From: Prescottella equi
GTDB taxonomy: Bacteria; Actinomycetota; Actinomycetes; Mycobacteriales; Mycobacteriaceae
DNA: 64,000 nt
Direction of reading: 5' to 3'
Assembly (NCBI RefSeq): GCF_002094305.1
Contig: NZ_LWTX01000003.1
Location: forward strand, 124,001-188,000
The position numbers were made by a program, and so were the translations under genes. Each line of letters starts with the position of its first letter. Position 1 is the first letter of the stretch. Below, piece by piece: positions 35,225-44,547 of the stretch. Under the pieces are notes generated by a model. The model was not told the origin of the DNA. It was given only the letters and a program-made list of their open reading frames with translations, and did not search any database.

Positions 35225-36790
35225 GTGTCGGTGCCGTCGCGCACACTGGACGCCGTGAGAACGGTGCTGGTATCCGACAGCGACGGTGCCACGCTGGTCC
35301 GGACCGACGAGTCCGGCGCTCCGGTGGAGGCGCCGCGCCGCACGGCAGACGTCGCGGCGACGGTCCGGGAGATCGAGGCGGCCGAGCATCCGCGCTGGGT
35401 GTTCGAGGACTCCGCACGTGCGTGCCCGCCGCTGCTCGCGGAGGGTGTGCGCGTACAGCGCAGCCACGACCTGCGGCTGACCGGCGCGCTGCTCGACATG
35501 CGCGCCGGGCGGCTCGCACCCGCACCCGAGATGCCCGTCGACGACCGTCCCGGACTGTTCGACGCGGTCGCGTCCACCGCGCCCGACGTGGTGATCGAGC
35601 GGCACCGCCGCCAGCTCGCGGCCATCGCGGACGATCCACGCTTGCGCCTGCTGGTGGCCGCGGAGTCGGCCGGTGGGCTCGCGGCCGCCGAGATGAGCCA
35701 CGACGGGCTGCCGTTCTCCACCGACGCCCATCTGGCGCTGCTCGCCGACGCGCTCGGCCCGCGCACTCGGGACGACATGCTGCCCGTCCGCCTGCACCAG
35801 GTGGCCGACGAGGTGTCGGCGGCGTTCGGGCGTCAGGTCAATCCGGCGTCGCAACCCGAGGTGGTCGCGGCGTTCGCACGCGAGGGCATCGAACTGGCGT
35901 CCACGCGCAAGTATCTGCTGCGGGAGATCGACCACCCGGCCGTCGAACCGCTGCTGCGCTATCGCGACCTGGCGAAGCTGCACGCCGCCAACGGCTGGAC
36001 GTGGCTGGATTCGTGGGTGCGCGGCAACAGGTTCCGGCCCGTGTACGTGCCGGGCGGGGTGGTGTCCGGCCGCTGGGCCAGCCGCGGCGGCGGCGCGCTG
36101 CAGATCCCGAAGGCGTTGCGCACGAGCGTCATCGCCGATCCCGGACACACCTTCGTGATCGCCGACGCCGGCCAGCTCGAGCCGCGCATCCTCGCGGCGA
36201 TGTCCGGCGATCCACGGATGACCGCGGCGGCCGGCACCGACGACCTGTACGCCCTCGTCGCGGCCGAGGTCTTCGCCGGAGACCGCGCCAAGGCCAAGAT
36301 CGCGATCCTCGGTGTCCTCTACGGCGCCACGGCCGGCGAGGCCCGCGCGCTCCTGACACTGCTGCGCAAGCGCTTTCCCGTCGCGGTGCAACTCGTCGAG
36401 GACGCGGCCCGGGCAGGTGAGCGCGGCGAGGTGGTGCACTCGTGGCTCGGCCGCGCCTGCCCGCCACCGTCGGACTCGTGGTGGTCCAACGGCGACACCC
36501 ACGCGCGTGGCCGGTTCACCCGCAACTTCGTCGTGCAGGCCACCGCCGCCGAGTGGGCGCTGTGTCTGCTGGCAGATCTGCGCCGGCGCCTGTCCGCCGC
36601 TCCGGGTGACGGCGAGTTGGTGTTCTTCCAGCACGACGAGGTGATGGTGCACACCCGCCGTCCCGACGCGGCGGCCGCGCACGTTCTCGCTTCGGCGGCG
36701 TCGGCGACGCGACTGCTGTTCGGCGACACAGCAGTTCGGTTCCCGATGGAGGTCGAGGTGCGAGAGTGTTACGCCGAGCCGGAGGACTGA
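35225..36790 (+). CDS. family-A DNA polymerase-like protein (3'-5' exonuclease/polymerase)
   Basis: A 521-residue protein, or 510 if the GTG at 35258 is used; neither has a clear ribosome-binding site. The C-terminal half holds family-A polymerase motifs: motif A as ADAGQLEPRILAAMSGD, motif B RAKAKIAILGVLYGA and motif C FFQHDEV. The N-terminal half matches a degenerate 3'-5' exonuclease region. It is much shorter than PolA and lacks the 5' nuclease domain. Motif A has Ala-Gly where Pol I has Tyr-Ser. A repair role is likely, as in related actinobacterial proteins. Confidence 0.85.
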   Translation: MSVPSRTLDAVRTVLVSDSDGATLVRTDESGAPVEAPRRTADVAATVREIEAAEHPRWVFEDSARACPPLLAEGVRVQRSHDLRLTGALLDMRAGRLAPAPEMPVDDRPGLFDAVASTAPDVVIERHRRQLAAIADDPRLRLLVAAESAGGLAAAEMSHDGLPFSTDAHLALLADALGPRTRDDMLPVRLHQVADEVSAAFGRQVNPASQPEVVAAFAREGIELASTRKYLLREIDHPAVEPLLRYRDLAKLHAANGWTWLDSWVRGNRFRPVYVPGGVVSGRWASRGGGALQIPKALRTSVIADPGHTFVIADAGQLEPRILAAMSGDPRMTAAAGTDDLYALVAAEVFAGDRAKAKIAILGVLYGATAGEARALLTLLRKRFPVAVQLVEDAARAGERGEVVHSWLGRACPPPSDSWWSNGDTHARGRFTRNFVVQATAAEWALCLLADLRRRLSAAPGDGELVFFQHDEVMVHTRRPDAAAAHVLASAASATRLLFGDTAVRFPMEVEVRECYAEPED

Positions 36791-36897
36791 CGCGGCTCCG
36801 CCGCACCGCCCCGGATGGTGTCGTGCTGTACCGGGACGAGTCGCTTCTTCGGGAGCAGGAACAGCCACGCGGCGATCACGAACGCCACCTCTCCCAC
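36769..36897 (-). CDS. possible 42-residue membrane peptide
   Basis: A small frame 17 bases downstream of the CorC-like gene, same strand. It starts at GTG (GEVAFVIAAWLFLLPKKR), has one hydrophobic segment then a basic stretch and polar tail, and ends at TAA inside the 3' end of the opposing polymerase gene. No strong ribosome-binding site is seen; an inner GTG has GGGAGAGG upstream. It may be real or chance. Confidence 0.3.
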   Translation of the reverse strand: MGEVAFVIAAWLFLLPKKRLVPVQHDTIRGGAAEPRQSSGSA

Positions 36898-36913
36898 GGG
36901 TTGGGCGCGCCCG

Positions 36914-38182
36914 TCACCTGATCGGCGTCACCGTTACGGTGGATATCCGGCGGCCGTCGAGCGCCTCGACGGTGAGGTGGAACCCGTCGACGTCGACGCG
37001 GTCGCCGAGTCGGGGCAGTCGTTGCAGTCGATGCTGCACGAAGCCCGCGATCGTCTCGTACGGACCCTGGGGAAGCGCCGTACCCGTGTCCCGCTCGAAG
37101 TCGTCGACGAGCAACCGGCCGTCGACCCGGGACCGCTCGGTGTCGGCGACTCGCGGCTCGGGGTCGAACTCGTCACCGATCTCTCCGACGACCTCTTCGA
37201 CGATGTCCTCGACCGTCACGATGCCGGCGGTGCCGCCGTACTCGTCGACGACGAGCGCTATCTGCGAATTGTCCTGGCGCATCACGGCGAGGGCGGCGAG
37301 CGCCGGTTTCGACCCGGGCAGACGCAGCAGCGGCCGGGCCAGGTCGCCCACAGTCTGCGCCTCGCCGCCGCGCGCGAGCAACAGGTCCCGTAGGTGCACG
37401 AAACCGGCGACGTCGTCGAGGGTCTCCGCGCACACCGGGTAGCGGCTGTGGCCGAGTGCCAGCGCGTCGCCGCGAGCCCGCCGCACCGGGGTGTCTGCGC
37501 CGAGGAAGTCCACGTCGGTGCGCGGGCGCATCACCTCGACGAGCGATCGCCGGGCCGCGTCGAACACCTCCGTGAGCACCCGGCGCTCCTCCTCGGCGAC
37601 CGCGCTGTGCCCGGTCACCAGCTCGCGCAGTTCCTCGTGGGTGATCTCCTCCCCCTTACGTCCGGGATCGCCGCCGAGGATCCGCACCAGAGCGTTCGTG
37701 GACAGCGAGAGCAGCCAGATGACGGGTCGGACGAGTCGGGCGAACCGGTCGAGCGGCGGCGCGGTCACCAGCGCGACACCGGTTGCGCTCTGCAGCGCAA
37801 TGCGTTTGGGGACGAGCTCACCCAGCACCAGCGACAGGTACGAGATCACCAGGGTGGTCGCGACGAGCGCCACCACGTCCGCCGTCCCGGCCGACAGACC
37901 CCAGTGCCGCAGCGTGGGCGAGAAGTTCGGGGCGAGTGTGGATGCCCCGTAGGCGGCCGAGAAGAACCCGGCGACGGTGACTCCGATCTGCACGGACGAC
38001 AGGAAGCGGTTCGGATTCCGCGCGAGCGCGGCCGCACGCTCACCCCGCCGCCCGTGCTGTTCCAGCGCGCGGAGCTGCCCTTCCCGCAGCGACACGAGTG
38101 CGATCTCGGTGGCCGCGAACACGCCGCCGATCAGGATGAACACAACCACCAGAACAAAGTTCAGGATCGTGCCGCCGTTCAC
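36914..38182 (-). CDS. hemolysin C/CorC-type transporter-associated protein (DUF21-CBS-CorC)
   Basis: A 422-residue protein with three N-terminal hydrophobic segments (DUF21/CNNM domain, with GELVPKRIALQ), a CBS pair (about 200-330) and a C-terminal CorC_HlyC domain (RVDGRLLVDDFERDTG). The family is implicated in magnesium and other divalent cation transport or homeostasis at the membrane. It stands alone apart from a possible small downstream frame. Confidence 0.9.
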   Translation of the reverse strand: MNGGTILNFVLVVVFILIGGVFAATEIALVSLREGQLRALEQHGRRGERAAALARNPNRFLSSVQIGVTVAGFFSAAYGASTLAPNFSPTLRHWGLSAGTADVVALVATTLVISYLSLVLGELVPKRIALQSATGVALVTAPPLDRFARLVRPVIWLLSLSTNALVRILGGDPGRKGEEITHEELRELVTGHSAVAEEERRVLTEVFDAARRSLVEVMRPRTDVDFLGADTPVRRARGDALALGHSRYPVCAETLDDVAGFVHLRDLLLARGGEAQTVGDLARPLLRLPGSKPALAALAVMRQDNSQIALVVDEYGGTAGIVTVEDIVEEVVGEIGDEFDPEPRVADTERSRVDGRLLVDDFERDTGTALPQGPYETIAGFVQHRLQRLPRLGDRVDVDGFHLTVEALDGRRISTVTVTPIR

Positions 38183-38319
38183 ACCCCGAGACTAGCGCCG
38201 CGGCGCGCTGCCGTCCTCCACCTCCACCCGGCTACCTCGAGAGGACGCACATCCGTATCGTCGAGGCCGCAGGTCGGTACGACGAAACTTCAACGATCAC
38301 AATCGCATCGGAGTAAATC

Positions 38320-39063
38320 ATGAGACTTGACGGAAAGGTCGCGATCGTCACCGGAGGCGCCGGGGGTATCGGACGAGGGATCACGCGGGCGTTCACGAAG
38401 GAAGGCGCCAAGGTTCTGGTCGTCGACATCAACGACGAGGCGGGCAACGCGCTCGCGTCGGAACTCGGCGATTCGGTCCGCTATCTCGCCGCCGACATCT
38501 CGAAGGAGGCGAGTGCCGCCCAGATCTGCGCGGCCGCCGTGGACGCGTTCGGCTCGGTGGACGTGCTCGTCAACAACGCCCACGCGTCCCGGCAGGCACC
38601 CCTGCTGCAGACCACCCAGGAGATGATGGACCTGTCCTTCGGCACCGGCTTCTATCCCACCTTCTGGCTGATGAAGGCGTGCTACGAGCAGTTGAAGGCC
38701 CACGAGGGCTCGGTGATCAACTTCGCGTCGGGCGCCGGAATCGACGGCCAGGTGAACCAGGCGTCGTACGCGGCGGCCAAGGAAGCCATCCGCGCCATCT
38801 CCCGCGTCGCGGCCAACGAGTGGGCGGCCGACAACATCAACGTCAACCTGATTTCGCCGTTGGCTCTCACCGAGGGCGTCGAGGCCTACATCGCGGCCAA
38901 TCCCGGCATCGAGGAAGCGCTGCTGTCCCGAACCCCGCTGCACCGCTTCGGTGATCCCGAATCCGACATCGGACGGGTCGCGGTGTTCCTCGCCAGCGCC
39001 GACGCGTCGTACATCACCGGACAGACACTCATGGTCGACGGCGGCAGCATCAAACTGCGCTGA
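38320..39063 (+). CDS. SDR family oxidoreductase
   Basis: A 247-residue short-chain dehydrogenase starting MRLDGKVAIVTGGAGGIGRG. It has NNAHAS in place of the usual NNAG, NFASGAG (Ser) and YAAAKEA (Tyr, Lys), and ends with VDGGSIKLR. It appears catalytically complete. It is monocistronic or leads into the MMPL gene 120 bases downstream. The substrate is unknown. Confidence 0.9.
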   Translation: MRLDGKVAIVTGGAGGIGRGITRAFTKEGAKVLVVDINDEAGNALASELGDSVRYLAADISKEASAAQICAAAVDAFGSVDVLVNNAHASRQAPLLQTTQEMMDLSFGTGFYPTFWLMKACYEQLKAHEGSVINFASGAGIDGQVNQASYAAAKEAIRAISRVAANEWAADNINVNLISPLALTEGVEAYIAANPGIEEALLSRTPLHRFGDPESDIGRVAVFLASADASYITGQTLMVDGGSIKLR

Positions 39064-39183
39064 GTGTCCGGCATCCGCACACGCGTCCCGCCTTCGATGT
39101 GGTGATCGGCCACCGCCGGCGAGATGGCGTGTTGTACTGGTCTGCATTGGTTGTCCGGCCGCGATCTCGCACGAGGAGCACCG

Positions 39184-41409
39184 ATGACACGAGTGGAGTC
39201 CTCCGGTGACACGCCGCCCGGCACGGTGACGCGCGTGCGCCGCGGTTGGCCGGTGTTCACGGTCGTCGCGATCGCGATCGTCGCCTTCTTCCTGGGCGGA
39301 CTGGGCGGTTCGTTCCAGGGCAAGCTCGCCGAGGTGCAGAAGAACGACAACGCGTCCTATCTACCCGGATCGGCGGAGTCGACGATCGTCGCGAACGAGA
39401 GCGCGAAATTCCTGAAGGTGGAGACCATTCCGGGTGCCGTGGTGTTCCACCGCGACAGCGGGTTGACGGACGCCGACAAGGCCGCGATCGACCAGGCGCG
39501 GATCTCGATGGCGTCGGTGGAGGGCGTGGACGCCGACGGCGTGACGCCCACGCAGATCTCGACGGACGGCACCACCGCGTCGGTGTTCGTGCCGTTGATC
39601 GCGAAGCAGGACGGAGCGACCGTCCAGGGCAACGACCTCGCGGCCGCGGAACAGGACGTCATCGACGCGGCGCAGAACGCGGTGCCGTCGGATCTCGAGG
39701 TGTTGCCCGCGGGCCCCGGCGGCCTGCTGGTGGCGTTCATCGACGCGTTCGAAGGCCTCGACAGCACGCTGCTCGGTGTCGCGCTGCTGGTGGTGATCCT
39801 GATCCTCTTGGTGGTGTACCGGTCGCCGATCCTGTGGTTCTTCCCGCTGTTCTCGGCCCTGCTCGCGCTGGGGTTGTCGTCGATGGTGATCTACGTCCTC
39901 GCCGACCACGAGATTCTCACCCTCACCGGACAGAGCCAGGGCATCCTGTTCGTGCTGGTGATCGGTGCCGGCACCGACTACGCGCTGCTGCTGATAGCGC
40001 GATATCGGGAGGAACTGCACTTTCACGACAATCGCTTCGACGCGATGATCAAGGCATGGCGGGAGTCCGCGCCGGCGATCACCGCCTCCGCGGTGACCGT
40101 GATCCTCGGCCTGCTGTGCCTGGGCTTCTCGCAACTGAACTCGAACAAGAGCCTCGGCCCGGTCGCCGCGATCGGCATCGCGTGCACGTACGTGGTGATG
40201 ATGACCTTCCTGCCCGTGGTGTTGTCCGCAGTCGGCCGGTGGGTGTTCTGGCCGCGCAAGCCCCGGACCGACGGTGCGACAGACCTTGCGACACACGGGC
40301 TGTGGGGGCGGATCGCGGACGTGGTGGGGCGCCGGGACCGGCCCGCGTGGATCGGCGCCACCGTCCTGCTGGCGGTGCTGTTCGCGGTCGGCATCGGCAG
40401 CCTGCAGACCTCCGGCCTCACCGCCACCGAGAACTTCACCAACGAGCCCGACGCCGTCCGCGGGCAGGCACTCTACGACGCGAACTTCGACCAGGGTGCC
40501 GGGGCGCCCGCCGTCGTCGCCACGAACGCGTCCACCGTCGACGCCGTCATCGCTGCCGCGAGTGGAGTCGAGGGTGTGCGGCAGGGCCCGGGCTCGGTGT
40601 GCGTGCAGGTCGACATCGAGAAGGTCAAGGCGCTGCTGCAGAACTCCGGTGGCAATGCGCAGCAGCTCCCGCCCGGCTGCCCGCCGTCGCTGCTGAACGT
40701 CGCGCCGATCGACGGTCGGACCATCGTCAATGTGGCACTGGCCGATTCGTACGATTCGCCGGAAGCCCTGGAGACCGTGGAGCGCCTGCGCGACACCCTG
40801 CACGCGGTGCCGGGCGCGGATGCACTCGTCGGCGGTAGCTCGGCCGCGACGCTCGACGTACAGACCGCGTCGGTGCACGACCGGAACCTGATCATCCCGA
40901 TCGTGCTCGTCGTGATCTTCATCGTGCTCGCGGTGCTGCTGCGGGCGCTGCTGACGCCGCTGATCCTGATCGCGACAGTCGTGCTGAGCTTCGCCGCGAC
41001 CCTGGGCGTGTGCGGATTCTTCTTCACGCACGTGTTCCATTTCGCGGGTGCAGACCAGTCGTTCCCGCTGTTCGCGTTCGTGTTCCTGGTCGCGCTCGGC
41101 ATCGACTACAACATCTTCCTCATGACTCGTGTCCGGGAGGAGACGCTCACGCACGGCACCCGGTCGGGCGTGCTGCGCGGCCTCGCCGTGACCGGCGGCG
41201 TCATCACGTCGGCGGGCATCGTGCTGGCGGGCACGTTCGCGGTCCTCGGGGTGCTGCCGCTGGTGTTCCTCGCCGAGGTGGGCTTCGCGGTCGCCTTCGG
41301 CGTCCTGCTCGACACGATCGTCGTACGCAGCGTGCTGGTGCCGGCACTCTCGCACGACATCGGCCGGAAGATCTGGTGGCCGTCGAAGTTGGCGCAGGCG
41401 AAGAACTGA
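39184..41409 (+). CDS. MMPL family (RND-type) transporter
   Basis: A 741-residue membrane protein; the ATG after GAGGAG is chosen. It has an N-terminal membrane span, two large extracytoplasmic loops and two blocks of transmembrane helices. The paired MMPL signatures are GAGTDYALLLIARYREEL (TM4) and ALGIDYNIFLMTRVREE (TM10), with the Asp-Tyr pairs of the proton relay. Family members export lipids or small metabolites in actinobacteria. With no lipid-synthesis gene next to it, the cargo is unclear. Confidence 0.92.
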   Translation: MTRVESSGDTPPGTVTRVRRGWPVFTVVAIAIVAFFLGGLGGSFQGKLAEVQKNDNASYLPGSAESTIVANESAKFLKVETIPGAVVFHRDSGLTDADKAAIDQARISMASVEGVDADGVTPTQISTDGTTASVFVPLIAKQDGATVQGNDLAAAEQDVIDAAQNAVPSDLEVLPAGPGGLLVAFIDAFEGLDSTLLGVALLVVILILLVVYRSPILWFFPLFSALLALGLSSMVIYVLADHEILTLTGQSQGILFVLVIGAGTDYALLLIARYREELHFHDNRFDAMIKAWRESAPAITASAVTVILGLLCLGFSQLNSNKSLGPVAAIGIACTYVVMMTFLPVVLSAVGRWVFWPRKPRTDGATDLATHGLWGRIADVVGRRDRPAWIGATVLLAVLFAVGIGSLQTSGLTATENFTNEPDAVRGQALYDANFDQGAGAPAVVATNASTVDAVIAAASGVEGVRQGPGSVCVQVDIEKVKALLQNSGGNAQQLPPGCPPSLLNVAPIDGRTIVNVALADSYDSPEALETVERLRDTLHAVPGADALVGGSSAATLDVQTASVHDRNLIIPIVLVVIFIVLAVLLRALLTPLILIATVVLSFAATLGVCGFFFTHVFHFAGADQSFPLFAFVFLVALGIDYNIFLMTRVREETLTHGTRSGVLRGLAVTGGVITSAGIVLAGTFAVLGVLPLVFLAEVGFAVAFGVLLDTIVVRSVLVPALSHDIGRKIWWPSKLAQAKN

Positions 41410-41604
41410 GCCGTCGACGGTCGGCGGGGCGGCGCATCGGTTGACGGATCGGTCCGGAAGTGGTCGGCTGGTAGGTGATGGATGGCGCGCCTCGCCCGCG
41501 CCGCGGCCAGGTACGTGCTCTCCACCGATGATGCCCTGCAGCCCAAATACTTTCGGGGCGTCGTCTCTACCGCACGGAAACGTGATCCGTAGGGAAGGAA
41601 TGAG

Positions 41605-43110
41605 ATGTCGAACTACACCACCGACGACTCCGGTATCCCGGTACCCAGCGACGAACACTCACTGACCGTCGGACCCGACGGGCCGATCCTCCTCCAGGAC
41701 TACTACCTGATCGAGAAGATGGCCCAGTTCAACCGTGAGCGCGTGCCGGAACGCCAGCCACATGCCAAGGGCGCCGGTGCGTTCGGCACTTTCGAGGTCA
41801 CCAACGACGTGAGTGCCTACACCAAGGCGGACCTGTTCCAGCCCGGCAAGAAGACGGAGATGCTCGCGAGATTCTCCACCGTCGCCGGTGAGCGGGGCAG
41901 CCCGGACACGTGGCGCGACCCTCGCGGCTTCGCCCTGAAGTTCTACACCGAGCAGGGCAATTTCGACATGGTGGGCAACAACACCCCCGTGTTCTTCGTC
42001 CGCGATCCCATGAAGTTCCAGGACTTCATCCGGTCCCAGAAGCGGCGGGCCGACAACAATCTGCGCGATCACGACATGCAGTGGGACTTCTGGACGCTGT
42101 CTCCCGAGTCGGCACACCAGGTGACATGGCTGATGGGTGACCGCGGTATCCCCCGCACGTGGCGACACATGAACGGGTATTCGAGCCACACGTACATGTG
42201 GGTGAACGCGCAGGGCGAGCGGTTCTGGGTGAAATACCACTTCAAGACCGACCAGGGCATCGAGTTCTTCACGCAGGACGAGGGCGACCAGATGGCCGCC
42301 ATGGACACCGACTACCACCAGCGGGACCTGTGGGAGCACATCGACGGCGGCGACTACCCCACCTGGACGCTGAAGATGCAGATCATGCCGTACGAGGAGG
42401 CCAAGACCTACCGGTTCAATCCGTTCGATCTCACCAAGGTGTGGCCGCACGCCGACTACCCGCTCATCGACGTCGGCACCATGAAGCTGGACCGCAACCC
42501 GGCCGACTACCACTGCGAGATCGAGCAGGCCGCCTTCGAGCCGAGCAGTTCGGTGCCGGGCACCGGGCCGAGCCCCGACAAGATGCTGCTCGGTCGGTGG
42601 TTCTCCTACCCGGACGCGCACCGCTACCGGATCGGATCCAATTACAAGGAGTTGCCGGTCAATTCGCCGCATGCCGGGCCGCGGAACTCGTACACCAAGG
42701 ACGGGCAACTTCGGCACCACAATCCGGGCGATCCGGTGTACGTACCGAACTCGAAGGGCGGCCCGCACGCCGACATCTCGGTGTCCGGCGAGTCCCCCGG
42801 CTGGTACACCGACGGCGAGATGGTCCACCAGGCGTACACGCTCCGCAAGGACGACGACGACTGGGGTCAGGCCGGCACGATGGTGCGCGACGTCCTCGAC
42901 GACGCGGCCCGCGAACGGCTGGTGTCGAACATCGTGGGGCACCTGCTCAACGGAGTCACCGAGCCGGTTCTCGTGCGCGCCTTCGACTATTGGCGCAACG
43001 TCGACAAAGACCTCGGGGAGCGGGTCGAGAAGGGCGTCCGGACCGCGCAGAACGGAAACGCGTCGAGTGATCGGAACCCGGCCAGTCCCGCAGCGGAGGC
43101 CAAGGCTTGA
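41605..43110 (+). CDS. katA: catalase (clade 3, small-subunit)
   Basis: A 501-residue monofunctional heme catalase. The distal His is in [12 protein letters not shown], the conserved Asn in VGNNTPVFF, and the proximal heme Tyr in [15 protein letters not shown]. It decomposes hydrogen peroxide. It stands alone with AGGGAAGGA upstream. No Fur-type regulator gene is adjacent. Confidence 0.95.
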   Translation: MSNYTTDDSGIPVPSDEHSLTVGPDGPILLQDYYLIEKMAQFNRERVPERQPHAKGAGAFGTFEVTNDVSAYTKADLFQPGKKTEMLARFSTVAGERGSPDTWRDPRGFALKFYTEQGNFDMVGNNTPVFFVRDPMKFQDFIRSQKRRADNNLRDHDMQWDFWTLSPESAHQVTWLMGDRGIPRTWRHMNGYSSHTYMWVNAQGERFWVKYHFKTDQGIEFFTQDEGDQMAAMDTDYHQRDLWEHIDGGDYPTWTLKMQIMPYEEAKTYRFNPFDLTKVWPHADYPLIDVGTMKLDRNPADYHCEIEQAAFEPSSSVPGTGPSPDKMLLGRWFSYPDAHRYRIGSNYKELPVNSPHAGPRNSYTKDGQLRHHNPGDPVYVPNSKGGPHADISVSGESPGWYTDGEMVHQAYTLRKDDDDWGQAGTMVRDVLDDAARERLVSNIVGHLLNGVTEPVLVRAFDYWRNVDKDLGERVEKGVRTAQNGNASSDRNPASPAAEAKA

Positions 43111-43136
43111 TGTCCGATTGATCCCGTATCCGTGAT

Positions 43137-43161
43137 AGACAGCTTCCCAGGGGAGCTGTCT
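43137..43161 (+). terminator. hairpin downstream of catalase
   Basis: AGACAGCT and AGCTGTCT pair perfectly, extended by a G/T wobble and Cs, 26 bases past the catalase stop. It ends just before the ribosome-binding site of the next gene. Confidence 0.6.
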
Positions 43162-43177
43162 GTTAAGGGGAGGGACA

Positions 43178-44547
43178 TTGGGCGACGACAACGAGGCGGG
43201 GGCGTCCCGCGCGGTCGCGGCGTGGACGTTCGGGCTGTCACTGGTGTCCGTCGTGGCCGTCGGCGTCGTCGTCGCGGGGTTTCTGCACAGCCCCGAGCCC
43301 GAACTGACGACCGCACTGCCGACCACCACGCCACCGACCACCGAACCCGAACGGCCCGAGTACTCGTACGTCACGCCGTCGGTGACGTATCCGACGCAGA
43401 TCCCCGGATGCGATGTCGTCGAACGGCCGGGCGAGAGCGAGTGGACTGCGTTCGTGGTCGACCGCGACTCGGGTTACGACAACCCCGACTACCCGTGGTT
43501 CTCCGGACCCAAGGCCGGTGCCATGTCGCGGGCGCTACGGGACGCGCTGCCCGGCGGCGTGGAGGTGGCGTTCGCTTCGCCCGAACGGTCGCTGATCTTC
43601 CAACCGATCATGAGCGAGGACGCGCCGGAGGACGGCGCTCCGGATTACGACGGCAACACCAATGCCGACGCGACACTGTCGCGGGATGGGAAGAACGGCT
43701 CCCTGTCCGTCGCGGTTCGGCTCAGCACCGACGCCATCCCGGCATGCGTAGCCGGATACCTCGACGCGCGCCGGACGCTCGCCGACGGCACCGTCGTCGA
43801 CGTCCTGGACACGTGGTCGGAGACCAACGGGGTGCGCACCCTGTCGCGCAGTGCCAGTGCGTACGCGCCAGACGGGACCCGCGTCTCGGCCTATGCCACC
43901 GATGCCGCGGTCGCGGACTCCGGGCAGGCGAACAGCGGGACCGTACCGCTCACCGTCGACGAACTCGTCGTGCTCGTCACCGCGCCCGGCCTGCGCGTGA
44001 CGGCCCCGGTCCCGCCCCCCCGCCCGCCTCGTGTTCTTCCCCGGTCGAGCAGCGGTCGGGTCCGGACATCGACCGCGCCACCGCCGAACGGTTCGGCACG
44101 ATGCTGGCGGCGGTGCCCCTCGACGGCCTGACACTCGATCGTCCGCTCGGCGCGCTGCAACCAGCCCGTCTGGGCGGCGACGCCGTGTGCCAATCGGTGC
44201 GGGTGACCACACCGGGTCGGGAGTCGACGCTCGACGTCGCGATCGCCGGCGGGCAGGAACTGCCGTCGACCGACGCCCCACCCGAGGCCTCGAGTGAGCG
44301 CAGTCGCACCACGGTGCGACAACTCCCCGACGGGTCTGTCGTCGAACAGAGCGAGCACGACTACACATCGATGGGTCTGCACCCCGGTTCCGAGACGAGA
44401 GCGACGACGCAGCGGGTCGTGACCGTCACCCGCCCGTCCGGGACCCTCGTCCGAGCGTCGTCCGAGGCGGACTCACCGTCCGTGCCGGTGTCGTTCGAGC
44501 AGCTCGACGCGATCGCGCTCGTACCCGGGATCGAGGTGCCCAGGTGA
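43178..44547 (+). pseudogene. membrane-anchored extracytoplasmic protein, frameshifted in a C7 tract
   Basis: A TTG start with GGGGAGGG 5 bases upstream opens a protein with a membrane anchor (WTFGLSLVSVVAVGVVVAGFL), a Pro/Thr linker and an unknown extracytoplasmic domain. The frame holds until a C7 run at 44015-44021. Beyond it the coding-like sequence continues one base back (-1), from PASCSSPVEQRSG to the stop at 44547. Unshifted, the protein stops at 44131 after a low-complexity Arg/Ser tail. The -1 frame overlaps the next gene as GTGA, as expected of an intact pair. A lost C, a sequencing error or programmed slippage could explain it. Confidence 0.65.

Noticed and set aside
39361-41658. 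A 765-codon frame antisense to the MMPL gene
   Set aside because: Composition is His/Arg/Asp-rich with no domain, while the opposite strand encodes a clear MMPL protein.
43132-44547. The whole 471-codon frame 1 reading as an intact protein
   Set aside because: Before 44011 it is Arg-rich noise; the coding signal (membrane anchor, Pro/Thr linker) is in frame 2 until the C7 tract.
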